Origin: Bradyrhizobium sp. Ash2021
GTDB lineage: Bacteria > Pseudomonadota > Alphaproteobacteria > Rhizobiales > Xanthobacteraceae
Reading direction: 5' to 3'
Length of the DNA: 64,000 nucleotides
Assembly (NCBI RefSeq): GCF_031202265.1
Contig: NZ_CP100604.1
Coordinates: forward strand, 620,001-684,000
In this document: piece by piece, positions 8,556 through 16,870 of the stretch
How the letters are laid out: each line of letters begins with the position of its first letter
Numbering within the stretch: the stretch's first letter is position 1
Notes under the pieces: model-generated
What the model was told of the DNA's origin: nothing
Seen by the model: the letters and a program-made list of their open reading frames with translations, nothing else
Database searches by the model: none
Made by a program: the position numbers and the translations under genes

Positions 8556-9701
8556 ATGAATCACGAGACCGCAGTTTCGAATGCCAGGGAAATCGCAGAT
8601 CGGATCCTCGCGCCGGCGGCAAGGCAAAACGACAAGGATGCTCGATTTTCGTCCGAGGCAATCGCGGCGCTCGGTTCGGCCGGATTGCTGGGGATTATGC
8701 TGCCCGCCGAAGTGGGCGGCTCTGCCCTGGGACCGCGGACCCTCGCTGCGGTCGTCACGACGCTCGCAGAAACGGACGCGTCCGCCTCGATGGTCTATTT
8801 GATGCACATGTGCGGCACCGCGACGATCGCGGCGGCCCGTTCGGGCGTCCCGGTGGCGCAGACGCTGAAGGACATTTCGGCAGGCCGGCATCTCACCACG
8901 CTGGCATTCAGCGAAGCTGGATCGCGCAGCCACTTCTGGGCGCCCGTATCGCGAGCGAAGCGCAATGGAGCCAACGTCCGCCTCACAGCCCAAAAATCCT
9001 GGGTTACGAGCGCCGGTCACGCGCAAAGCTATGTTGTCTCGGCCCTCGCTCCTGATGCGACGGGTCCAACCGATTCCACCCTTTACCTGTTGGCCAGCAG
9101 TACGCCCGGACTGTCAGTTGCCGGCCCCTGGGATGGTCTTGGGATGCGCGCCAACGCGTCCGCGCCGATGATCCTCGAGGATTGCGAAGTCGAGCCTGGT
9201 CTGCAACTGACCGACGACGGCGCCGGCTTCAAGGCGATGCTGGAGATCGTGCTTCCACTGTTCAACCTCGGGACCTCCGCGGTCGCGCTGGGTCTTTGCC
9301 GGGCCGCAGTGGCGGGAACTGCGGCTCATCTCAAGAGCGCGCGCTTCGAGCATTTGGGCCAGACCCTTGGAGAGAGCCTGCCGACACTCCGCGCGCAGCT
9401 TGCGACGATGCAGATCGACACTGACGGGCTCGCGGCGCGTGTCGACGATCTCGTCGATCACCTCGAACGCCCCCGAGAGACCACCATGCTGCGTGTGCTC
9501 GAGGCCAAGGCGGCGGCAGGTGACACTGCGATCGCCGTCACCTCAGCGGCGATGCGGGTGTGCGGAGGCGCTGCATTTTCCAGGCATTTGGCCATCGAGC
9601 GATTGTTCCGCGATGCTCATGCCGGCGCTGTCATGGCGCCGACGGGCGATGTTCTGCGCGAGTTCATCGGCAAAGCCGTCCTGGGAATACCGCTGTTCTG
9701 A
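8556..9701 (+). CDS. Acyl-CoA dehydrogenase family flavoprotein
   Basis: A full-length 381-residue acyl-CoA dehydrogenase-fold enzyme. The N-terminal helical domain includes LGIMLPAEVGGSALGPRTLA. The middle beta domain has LTTLAFSEAGSRSHFW (FAD/substrate loop), AQKSWVTSAGHAQSYVVSA and ANASAPMILEDCEV. The C-terminal domain has RVCGGAAFSRHLAIERLFRD ('CGG-x-x-x-x-x-x-x-x-x-E-R-x-x-R-D', FAD contacts). The usual catalytic Glu near the C-terminus is not obvious in ...RDAHAGAVMAPTGDVLREFI, so it may be a monooxygenase-like (DszC/hydroxylase) member instead of a true dehydrogenase. ATG with GAGGG upstream. It is followed 80 bases later by a binding-protein gene, likely in one transcript. Confidence 0.85.
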   Translation: MNHETAVSNAREIADRILAPAARQNDKDARFSSEAIAALGSAGLLGIMLPAEVGGSALGPRTLAAVVTTLAETDASASMVYLMHMCGTATIAAARSGVPVAQTLKDISAGRHLTTLAFSEAGSRSHFWAPVSRAKRNGANVRLTAQKSWVTSAGHAQSYVVSALAPDATGPTDSTLYLLASSTPGLSVAGPWDGLGMRANASAPMILEDCEVEPGLQLTDDGAGFKAMLEIVLPLFNLGTSAVALGLCRAAVAGTAAHLKSARFEHLGQTLGESLPTLRAQLATMQIDTDGLAARVDDLVDHLERPRETTMLRVLEAKAAAGDTAIAVTSAAMRVCGGAAFSRHLAIERLFRDAHAGAVMAPTGDVLREFIGKAVLGIPLF

Positions 9702-9781
9702 GCGCGAGAGCGCTGCGCCGCCAGGGATCGTTCGTTCGCGTTTGATGGCGGTCAAATGGTCAGAGAAAGCGAGAAGCAACC

Positions 9782-10621
9782 ATGAGCCGGACGATCTGGG
9801 TAGGTGCCGTCGCATATGATCCGAAGGTGGTCGGCATCTGGGAGGGCATGCGACGGTATTTTCACGAGGAAGCGCATCTGCCTGTCGAAGTCGTGTTGTT
9901 TCAGAGCTACGAGGCCCAGGTCGCCGCTCTCCTGGCCTTGCCCGGTGAGCCGCTGCCGCACATTGATATCGGGTGGAATACAAACCTCGCCTATATCCAG
10001 TCCGATGCCTGGAGCGACAAGCGCTGCCGACCTATCGCGATGCGCGATACCGACGTGGGCTGGATGACCAAGATCGTCGCCGTCACGGGTGGACCGGTTG
10101 TCAGGCTTGCCGATCTTAAAGGCCGCACCTTGGCCCTCGGCAGCCGCGACAGCGGCCATGCGGCAATCCTTCCGGTTTATTTTCTGCAGCGGGAGGGACT
10201 GGTCGAGGGGAAGGATTACCGATCGCTGCGCTTCAACTCCGACCTCGGCAAGCACGGCGACACGGGGACAAGCGAGTCCGATGTCGTTCGCGCAGTCCTC
10301 GACGGCCGCGCCGACGCCGGCGCAATCGGCAGCCCGTTCTGGAATGCCGTGCACACCGAGCGTCTGGTACCGGAAGGAGCGCTAACCGAGATCTGGACCT
10401 CGCGGCCCTATAATCACTGCATGTTCACGGCCCGGCCCGATCTGGACCCCGCGTTGGAGCAGCAGTTCGCCAAAGCCCTTTTCGGGATGAGCTACGACAA
10501 CCCGACGCATCGTCCGGTGCTCGAGGCGGAAGGCCTGCGCCAATGGATAGCGCCGCAGCTTGAGGCGTATGCTGAGTTGCGGGAAGCGTCGGCGCAGCAG
10601 GGCTTTCTAAAGCGACCCTGA
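9782..10621 (+). CDS. PhnD-like phosphate/phosphonate-type binding protein without signal peptide
   Basis: A 279-residue periplasmic-binding-protein fold of the PhnD/PF12974 class: WVGAVAYDPKVVGIWEGMRR, VAVTGGPVVRLADLKGRTLA, GSRDSGHAAILPVYFL, VVRAVLDGRADAGAIG. The 'S-R-D-S-G' loop and the 'LDGRADAGAI' motif are the usual anion-binding landmarks. There is no N-terminal signal peptide or lipobox, and no transporter permease or ATPase gene is adjacent. It may therefore act in the cytoplasm, for example as a ligand-binding partner or enzyme relative of NMT1/THI5-type proteins. It stops 6 bases before the convergent radical SAM gene ends. Confidence 0.8.
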   Translation: MSRTIWVGAVAYDPKVVGIWEGMRRYFHEEAHLPVEVVLFQSYEAQVAALLALPGEPLPHIDIGWNTNLAYIQSDAWSDKRCRPIAMRDTDVGWMTKIVAVTGGPVVRLADLKGRTLALGSRDSGHAAILPVYFLQREGLVEGKDYRSLRFNSDLGKHGDTGTSESDVVRAVLDGRADAGAIGSPFWNAVHTERLVPEGALTEIWTSRPYNHCMFTARPDLDPALEQQFAKALFGMSYDNPTHRPVLEAEGLRQWIAPQLEAYAELREASAQQGFLKRP

Positions 10622-10627
10622 GCGCAG

Positions 10628-11662
10628 TCAGGCGCAATTGAAGATCATTGCCAACCGGCGCTGATGCTCAGATTCGCGATCGAAGGCGCGGCGCACGGCT
10701 GCGAAGGACTCGGCGAGTGGAAAGATGTCGCGGCTGACCAACAGGTCGTTATCCTCGGCTCCGACCGGATGCCAAAAGACACCTTCTGCCGTAATCGTCA
10801 CCTCGGGAACCAGGTCCGCCCTTGCCAATGCAATGCCCTGCCTAGCGGAGCCCCGCAGCGCAATTCGTCTGATTACGCGATTTTCCTCGCTCACATGATG
10901 GGCGTCAACGAAACTGCGGAATTCCTCGGCCTCCGCGTCAGTCGACACGGTCGCCGCCAACCGCACGCGGAATCCTTCGGCGCGGGCTCGCTCGATTCCC
11001 TCCCAGGTGCGTGCCCATGTCCCCTTTCCACGATGGCTCTCGTGACGTTCCGGCGTCGGGCTATCGAGGCTGATCTGCAGGGTTACGCGCTCGCGCGGCA
11101 AGGCCCGTAGCGTTGCGAGCCGAGCTCCGGCAAACAGCATGCCGTTGGTGAGCACCGTGGTCGACGCCGCCGCAGCGCACGCGGCAAGGATCTCGCCGAT
11201 ATCCGGCAGCACGAACGGCTCGCCGCCGGTCACAAAAATTTCGCTGACGCCGAGCTCAGCCGCCTCGACTGCGATCCGTCGCACCCGCTCGATACCAAGC
11301 GCCCGCCGCGGCGCCTTGGGCGATGAGCGCACGCAGCAATAGTCACAGCTCAGGTTGCAGTCGAAATTGGTGTAAAGCCATAGTCGAGAGCCGACAGGCC
11401 GGTCTCCTCCGACATTCTCGGGAGCCTCTCCGTATCGGAGCACCCATCGGGTGCGACCTTGTTCAATGGCTGTGTCGACCAGGCTGTTGCGGGTGAAGCG
11501 ACACCATGCCTCGAGTTCGGGGCCGATGCCTGGATCGCGGCTGGTCACGGCGACGAGATCGCCCTTACGGCCGCGACGCAGCGCAGCTATCAAATCCGGC
11601 AGGAGGCCCGAGGCAAATGTCTTGGTGCCAGCGTCGAGTTCAACGTTCGCATTCGTCCTCAT
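10628..11662 (-). CDS. Radical SAM enzyme with N-terminal TusA-like domain
   Basis: A 344-residue fusion. Residues 1-75 resemble a TusA/SirA sulfur-carrier fold (GLLPDLIAALRRGRKGDLVA, then DPGIGPELEAWCRFTRNSLV), but the catalytic Cys-Pro of TusA is missing: the position reads TFASGLLP. From about residue 95 comes a radical SAM domain with CNLSCDYC (C-x3-C-x2-C), FVTGGEPFVLPDI, TTVLTNGM and LQISLDSPTPERHE. A lone Cys sits at the C-terminus (FNCA) and no full SPASM motif is visible. The start has no good ribosome site. It converges with the PhnD-like gene. Probably part of the same pathway as the 3442-8261 operon; substrate unknown. Confidence 0.85.
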   Translation of the reverse strand: MRTNANVELDAGTKTFASGLLPDLIAALRRGRKGDLVAVTSRDPGIGPELEAWCRFTRNSLVDTAIEQGRTRWVLRYGEAPENVGGDRPVGSRLWLYTNFDCNLSCDYCCVRSSPKAPRRALGIERVRRIAVEAAELGVSEIFVTGGEPFVLPDIGEILAACAAAASTTVLTNGMLFAGARLATLRALPRERVTLQISLDSPTPERHESHRGKGTWARTWEGIERARAEGFRVRLAATVSTDAEAEEFRSFVDAHHVSEENRVIRRIALRGSARQGIALARADLVPEVTITAEGVFWHPVGAEDNDLLVSRDIFPLAESFAAVRRAFDRESEHQRRLAMIFNCA

Positions 11663-12338
11663 GTATTAATCCATGGTACTCTCAACGTTCGGTCTCTACC
11701 GTACCGGTTTTGCGCCAGAAACGATCTCACCGGAACGCTGTGAACACGACCAATCTCCAACGAAAATGCATGAAAATCAACGATCGTATTCTTTCCTGTC
11801 GCCCATAACGGCTTGGTTGCAGTTCGGTTCCTGCCGAGCCCACCAATGAAACCAGCCAAGCTTTTCTCGGCCGCCCCCTTCGCGGACCGATTGGTTCCAA
11901 ATTGCATCAGAGCTGATGAATCATGCCGACATTATTCCGGTTATCGGTTCGCGGCAGAACTGACTGGGATTCCCAGGTTCTCAATCCTACCGTGACATTC
12001 TACGCAGACTAAGAACGACTCGATTTGAAGTTCTAAAAATGCCTCGACTTCCGCATCCGAGGTAAATTCATTTAATAAATCGATCGACACTCGGTTAGCC
12101 AGAATTCCCAACGGTGAAAAACCCGTTAGGATCTTTTTGTATTTACGGACGCGGCCTTATCGGAAACCGAGTACCGCAATCGCTCTCGAGGCGGCGAGAC
12201 GTCCCTGTGCTTGTCTACTAGAAGCGCTGTGGCGGCTAGTGGATGAACTTTACTCGCGGCGGTTCGCGGTTACTCACTCAACACCAAACAACGGAAGAAC
12301 TGAAAGCACTTAATGATGGACTGGAGGACGTACTTTGC
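11663..12338. other. Non-coding region upstream of the insertion sequence, with a tRNA 3'-end-like sequence
   Basis: Nearly 680 bases, AT-richer than the surroundings, with no supportable gene. At 11815-11845 a 31-base segment ending CGAGCCCACCA looks like the T-arm and acceptor end of a tRNA (GCAG, TTCGGTT, CCTGC), but one T-stem base is missing and no 5' half is present. Confidence 0.35.
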
Positions 12339-12342
12339 CTAG

Positions 12343-13637
12343 CAGTTTGCTGAAGAACCCCCTCGCCACGGTGGGAACTTGGTGATTCACTTTATCATCT
12401 CGAATCGCTGGGGACGAGCATGCGTGGCAGGTTTGCGGATCAGGGCGGGATGTTTTCGTACATTTCGCCGGAGGCCCGGGTGCCTCCCAACCATCCTTTG
12501 CGGAAGATCCGGGTGCTGGTCCGGGATGTCTTGAGTGAGTTAAACCGCAGCCTTGGGAGACTTTACGCCAGCGATGGGCGTCCCTCGATTCCTCCCGAGC
12601 AATTGCTGAGCGCATTGTTGCTGCAGGTGTTCTACGGCATTCGGTCGGAACGCCAGTTGATGGAGCAACTGAACTATAATCTTTTGTACCGCTGGTTTGT
12701 GGGGCTTTCGCCCGACGACCCGGTCTGGGACCCGACCACCTTTACCAAGAACCGCGACCGGCTGCAGAACGGCGAGGTGTTTAAGAAGTTCATGACCAGA
12801 CTTCTGAACCATCCGCAGGTCAGGCCGCTGCTGTCGGACGAGCATTTCTCGGTGGATGGAACGCTGATCGAAGCCTGGGCTTCACAGAAGAGCTTTCGTC
12901 CCAAGGACGGCAGCGGCGACGATGATGACGGCGCGAACTTCCATGGCCAGAAGCGCAAGAACGACACCCACGCGAGCACCAGTGACCCCAACAGCCGGCT
13001 TTACCGCAAGGCGGCCGGGCGGGAGGCGAAGCTTTGCTATATGGGCCATGCCACCATGGAGAACCGGCATGGGCTGGCGGTAGCCGGCATGGTTACACAC
13101 GCCAATGGTACCGCCGAGCGCCGAGCATCGGAGATCATGCTAAAGGCCAAAAGCAAAGCTGCCGGCCACCGCATCACGGTCGGTGAGGACAAGGCGTACG
13201 ATACCACCGATCATGTGGCCAATCTTCGGGCCATCAACGTGACACCGCATGTGACGCAGAACCAGGCCGTCACCAAAACCGGCAAGACCCGCAACAGCGC
13301 CATCGACGAACGAACCACGCGGCATCCAGGGTACGGCATGTCGCAATCGCGCCGGGCGATGATCGAGTGCATCTTCGGCTGGGGCAAGCAGCACGGTACC
13401 ATGCGCAAGACCAAACATCGCGGCATCGGTCGCGTCGCCGCCAACTTCCTGCTCAATCTGATCGCCTATAACCTGATCCGCATCCCCAAGCTGATGGCCG
13501 CCTAGCGGCGCCAACGAGCAGCGCCCGCGTGCAGGTCAACAAAACTGCATCAAGCCAGCCAACACAACACATGAAACCCGGATCGACCGTCCCATTGAGA
13601 CAAAGAAACTCAACTTTCCAAGTTCTTCAGCAACCTG
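12343..13637 (+). mobile_element. IS5-type insertion sequence with terminal inverted repeats
   Basis: A complete 1,295-base element. The left end CAGTTTGCTGAAGAA (12343-12357) and right end TTCTTCAGCAACCTG (13623-13637) are inverted repeats matching at 14 of 15 positions. Both are flanked by CTAG (12339-12342 and 13638-13641), which can be read as a 4-base target duplication or as part of the repeat, since CTAG is its own complement. One transposase gene fills the inside. It sits between two stretches of gene debris, so no intact gene is disrupted. Confidence 0.85.
12420..13505 (+). CDS. IS5-family DDE transposase
   Basis: A 361-residue transposase with an N-terminal DUF772 domain (HPLRKIRVLVRDVLSEL, PPEQLLSALLLQVFYGIRSE) and a C-terminal DDE domain. 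The acidic triad is visible: first Asp in FSVDGTLIEAW, second Asp in ITVGEDKAYDT, and Glu in SRRAMIECIFGWGKQ, matching the R-x3-E-x6-K signature. It is full length and uninterrupted, so the element is potentially active. It cuts and pastes its own ends, located at 12343 and 13637. Confidence 0.9.
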   Translation: MRGRFADQGGMFSYISPEARVPPNHPLRKIRVLVRDVLSELNRSLGRLYASDGRPSIPPEQLLSALLLQVFYGIRSERQLMEQLNYNLLYRWFVGLSPDDPVWDPTTFTKNRDRLQNGEVFKKFMTRLLNHPQVRPLLSDEHFSVDGTLIEAWASQKSFRPKDGSGDDDDGANFHGQKRKNDTHASTSDPNSRLYRKAAGREAKLCYMGHATMENRHGLAVAGMVTHANGTAERRASEIMLKAKSKAAGHRITVGEDKAYDTTDHVANLRAINVTPHVTQNQAVTKTGKTRNSAIDERTTRHPGYGMSQSRRAMIECIFGWGKQHGTMRKTKHRGIGRVAANFLLNLIAYNLIRIPKLMAA

Positions 13638-13702
13638 CTAGGGCCGACCGACGTCGCGGTTTGAAGCTCGCGCTGCGGCTCCTCGTTTCCGTGGATAGCT
13701 AG

Positions 13703-13846
13703 GAGCGCCAGTATCAGCTGATCTTTGCGCTGGAGCTGAACCGGGCCGAGCGCGAATTCTTGACTGGCCAGCTGTTGGTTGCAGACGAGCGATTGACGGC
13801 GCTGTCAAATCGCGCCACGACAACGAGCGCTCCGGCGCCGTATTGA
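13703..13846 (+). pseudogene. Fragment of a large predicted-ATPase/kinase protein
   Basis: A 47-codon frame ending at TGA 13844-13846 reads RQYQLIFALELNRAEREFLT, then GQLLVADERLTALSNRA. This resembles the TPR-like region of the giant protein kinase/AAA ATPase/sensor fusions of Bradyrhizobium ('FAL-E-x-x-R-A-E-x-EFLTG-x-x-x-x-AEERL'). It has no start and is bounded by transposon debris. Confidence 0.4.
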
Positions 13847-13854
13847 CGGATATC

Positions 13855-14085
13855 TCATGCCTCGTCCTCCCCATCCCCGTTCATGTTTTTTTTAAGCAGG
13901 GGGTTCTCCAGGGTGAGATCGGCCACGACCTCCTTCAAGGCGGAGGTCTCACGGCGAAGGTCCTTTACTTCGCCGGAGGTTGCGTCGCGCGCCGTATCGC
14001 CCGCCAGCCGGCGCTTGCCGGCCTCCAGGAACTCCTTGGACCAGCCGTAATACATCGAGGCAGCGATGATGGAGCCAGCACCCTT
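13855..14085 (-). pseudogene. IS3-family OrfA transposase, C-terminal fragment
   Basis: Minus-strand frame reading ASMYYGWSKEFLEAGKRRLA, then GEVKDLRRETSALKEVVADL and LENPLLKKNMNGDGEDEA. The 'YY-x-W-SKEFLEAGK-RLAGDTAR' and leucine-zipper-like 'LRRE-x-x-x-LKE-x-x-x-D-x-x-x-E-N' are typical of IS3 OrfA. The N-terminal helix-turn-helix part is gone: near 14085 the sequence passes into an ISL3-type fragment. OrfB is absent. Confidence 0.75.
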
Positions 14086-14368
14086 CGGCGAAGCGCTCAG
14101 TAAAGATTTGACGCCCGCACAGGACGGCGTCGCCGCGGAATCGGCGGGCAATCACAAGGAGCTGTACGATCCGCCCCGAAAGCGGCAGATCGGTCACGCG
14201 TCGCCGATACCGGCTATGGACACGCCGGGAAACCGTTCCGCACGATGGGCACAGACCAACGATTCCGGATGCCCGGACCGCAATAATGGCTTTATCACCC
14301 TCGTAGTACGCACTCTCTACAACAAACCCACGCGGCACCAGACTGGAGCGGTGGAGTGCCTGCTGCAT
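14085..14368 (-). pseudogene. ISL3-family transposase, N-terminal fragment
   Basis: From an ATG at 14366-14368 the frame reads SLVPRGFVVESAYYEGDKAI, GLCPSCGTVSRRVHSRYRRR and VTDLPLSGRIVQLLVIARRF. It contains the zinc-finger C-x2-C of the ISL3 N-terminal domain and its 'RRF-x-C' counterpart region (here RRFRGDAVLCGRQIF, with one finger Cys altered). The catalytic domain is missing, cut at the join with the IS3 fragment. Confidence 0.75.
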
Positions 14369-14534
14369 GGCACTGATTCTCCCCCAATCAAAGCGCCACA
14401 CATCCCACAAACTGTATCAAAAGTGAGTCAGAGCCATTTTTCGACAGCATTCACACTCAGGTCTGCGAAACCTCATCGAGTGTCCGCTCTATTTGCCGAG
14501 CCTCTGCCGAGGCGCGCTTGCCCGTCAACGGATT

Positions 14535-15998
14535 TCAGAAGTCGACGGTCGCCGTCAACCCGACGACGAAAGTGTTGGGAATGACTCCGGTTCCTCCCGG
14601 CCGCTGGATATATTGCAGATTAGGACGCAGCAGAAACCACGGCGTTACTTGCGCACCATAGTTGATCTCATAGATCGTCTCCTCGGTTGCCACGTTGACA
14701 CTTCCCGGTTTCACGACGTTCAGGCCCTGCTGATACAAGACGGAATTGCCGTTCAGGTGCACACGGGCGACAGCCACGGAGATATAGTCATCGTCGCGAC
14801 TGGCGACGCCCTTTTGCACCAGACCAACTGCTCCTGTCCATGTGTACTGGGACGTTCTCTGGTCGCCAAATGCGATGACGCCGAAAACCGTGACACCGCG
14901 ATTGTGCGAGCCGGGTTCCCGGTAGACCATTTGCTCGCCTTGCAGCCATCCGCCCCAACGTCCGAGGTCGGTCAACATGGGCAGTCCCGTGATGCCCGCA
15001 TTATTGCCATTGATGTCGCGGAGAACGTCGGCGTAGCTGGATGAATCGTAGTAGGCGCCAATTTTGTACTTTCCCGGCAAGCCGCCGAGGCCGCTTGCCG
15101 GCAGCCAGCCGAATTCGATGGGCACAAGGACTCCGGTGCCATGAAAGCCCAGGTCGAAGCCGGACCCCGGACTGCCCGCATTAGGATTAACCTGGTAAAT
15201 GCCGGTTTGAACGTAGGACTCTGAAAAGCCTTGAATCTTGACGCGGCCGCCCCAAGCCCCGGTCGGGTAATTGAACGCTACAATGTTTGTGCTCAGAGCG
15301 GGTGTGTGACCGCAATGCACGCCAGATTGAAAGTAGCAGTAGAGCTCACTGGTGTTGTAGTCGTCACCAACTGGAGAAAATCCCACCTTGAGCTCGATGA
15401 GGTCGGACCACAGTTGCTGAGTATAGTACATTTCGGAGATGCGCGCATTCTGCCCCGCTCCGAAAACCTCCTGGGGCGATTGCAGGCTACCGATAATAGG
15501 CTTCAAATCTGTCCCGACGCGGTCGTTCAGGGTTATGACCGCCTGCGCTCCCTGCAACCCGGCCAGCTTATCGAGATCCAGCTTGGCTCCCAGGGAGACC
15601 TGTTGCGTATACGCGGCCCCCTTATTTTGTCCGCCGATCGGGTTCGCTGCGCTCTCCGAAACGTACTTCAGCTCAACGTCTACGCCCCGATCGTGGAGTT
15701 GCGTACGTAGCCCACCCCAGTCGCCGGTCATCTTGTCTTGATAGGTAACATTTTCCCGCGGCTTACCTGCAGTCCTGGTCGTTCCCGATGGGCTCGGCTT
15801 GAAAACTGGATCCGTTTGAGTGGGGGATTGGGACGGATTGGCAAAGCTACGATTGTCGTCGGCAATGACGTCATTGTCGGCTGACCGCGTTACTTGCGCA
15901 TACGCCATCGTTTCGCCCAATAACAAAATGCCAATAACGATCGACGATGCCGCGGCAATACCGGGTGTGCGAGACCAATTCTGTCGGAATATTTTCAT
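14535..15998 (-). CDS. OprB-family carbohydrate-selective porin
   Basis: A 487-residue outer-membrane beta-barrel. The N-terminal signal peptide (MKIFRQNW..., hydrophobic GIAAASSIVIGILLLGETMA, cut after AYA) is followed by a Ser/Thr/Pro-rich spacer. The OprB landmark TGDWGGLRTQLHDRGVDVEL comes next. Then come repeated amphipathic strands such as GKYKIGAYYDSSSYADV, and a terminal strand ending in Phe (VVGLTATVDF) for BAM assembly. The ATG at 15996-15998 was chosen because GGAG lies 8 bases upstream; longer frames lack this. Probably takes up sugars or similar small solutes. It stands alone on its strand. Confidence 0.85.
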   Translation of the reverse strand: MKIFRQNWSRTPGIAAASSIVIGILLLGETMAYAQVTRSADNDVIADDNRSFANPSQSPTQTDPVFKPSPSGTTRTAGKPRENVTYQDKMTGDWGGLRTQLHDRGVDVELKYVSESAANPIGGQNKGAAYTQQVSLGAKLDLDKLAGLQGAQAVITLNDRVGTDLKPIIGSLQSPQEVFGAGQNARISEMYYTQQLWSDLIELKVGFSPVGDDYNTSELYCYFQSGVHCGHTPALSTNIVAFNYPTGAWGGRVKIQGFSESYVQTGIYQVNPNAGSPGSGFDLGFHGTGVLVPIEFGWLPASGLGGLPGKYKIGAYYDSSSYADVLRDINGNNAGITGLPMLTDLGRWGGWLQGEQMVYREPGSHNRGVTVFGVIAFGDQRTSQYTWTGAVGLVQKGVASRDDDYISVAVARVHLNGNSVLYQQGLNVVKPGSVNVATEETIYEINYGAQVTPWFLLRPNLQYIQRPGGTGVIPNTFVVGLTATVDF

Positions 15999-16407
15999 AT
16001 GAAACTCCAACGAATACTCAAACTGGAAGGGGTTCGCGCGAATTGGAGAGTTCAGCGAGCTTACACCGAAGTGCAAAGCCCGCCAATTGCGGACCTTGCG
16101 AGGGTGGTCGCTGTGGAGATTGCCCTGGCGCTGGAGCGGTGAAACGGCGTCATTCAAAGCCGCGCAAATCGACGAAACCGGTTCCGTTCAACCGACGCCG
16201 GCCGAGCTTTTCGCCGTTAGCGGCGCGCGACCATTATTATTTTGACCACAACAACAGTGCGATCTGGCCGTGGCGCATCGCCAAGACGCTTAGTGCCATC
16301 AAGATCCGTCAGCGATCCGACTCCCCAAGACACTAAACTCTAATTTAATGGCGAGCCCGCAGCGCTTTACTATGTGAAAAAACGGTAATGGCTCTGAGGA
16401 TCGAGAT
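15999..16407. other. Intergenic region between porin and DUF2231 gene
   Basis: About 410 bases between divergently transcribed genes, no supportable ORF. It should carry both promoters. No operator was recognised. Confidence 0.3.
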
Positions 16408-16842
16408 ATGCAGCACGACACGATAAATGAGACGTCCTTCGCGCGCGATGCCAGCACGCAGTCAACGGCCAAAGCCGACAGACAAGCGATTCATCGAATC
16501 TTGCTTCCGTTTTCCGTCGCGTATTTCACGGCCGCTTTTGTGACCGATCTGCTCTATTGGCGGACTGCCGAGGTGATGTGGCAGAGGTTTTCCGTCTGGC
16601 TGATAGTGGCTGGTCTGATCGTGGCCGGCTTTGCGGTGATTGCTGCCGTGATCGACCTTGCACGTGGTACGCAAAGGCCGGCGCGGCTCCACGCGCTCGG
16701 CTACGCAGTTGGTGTCTCGCTCTCACTGATCAATGTCTTCATCCACAGCCGCGACGGGTATACCGCAGTCGTACCGACCGGCCTGATGCTTTCCGGGGTC
16801 GCCGTAGTCATTCTGTTGGCGACGGCCTCGGCTGGAGCTTGA
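16408..16842 (+). CDS. DUF2231-type membrane protein
   Basis: A 144-residue membrane protein with four predicted helices: about residues 32-52 (PFSVAYFTAAFVTDLLYWRT), 58-82 (FSVWLIVAGLIVAGFAVIAA), 95-112 and 120-142. It fits the DUF2231 family, whose members often lie beside PQQ-type or sorbosone dehydrogenases. An ATG with AGGATCGAGAT upstream supports the start. The next gene begins 28 bases later, so they are probably co-transcribed. It may anchor or support electron transfer for the downstream dehydrogenase; that role is inference. Confidence 0.8.
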   Translation: MQHDTINETSFARDASTQSTAKADRQAIHRILLPFSVAYFTAAFVTDLLYWRTAEVMWQRFSVWLIVAGLIVAGFAVIAAVIDLARGTQRPARLHALGYAVGVSLSLINVFIHSRDGYTAVVPTGLMLSGVAVVILLATASAGA

Positions 16843-16870
16843 CGGACCCTCATCGCGTTGGAGCAGACAC

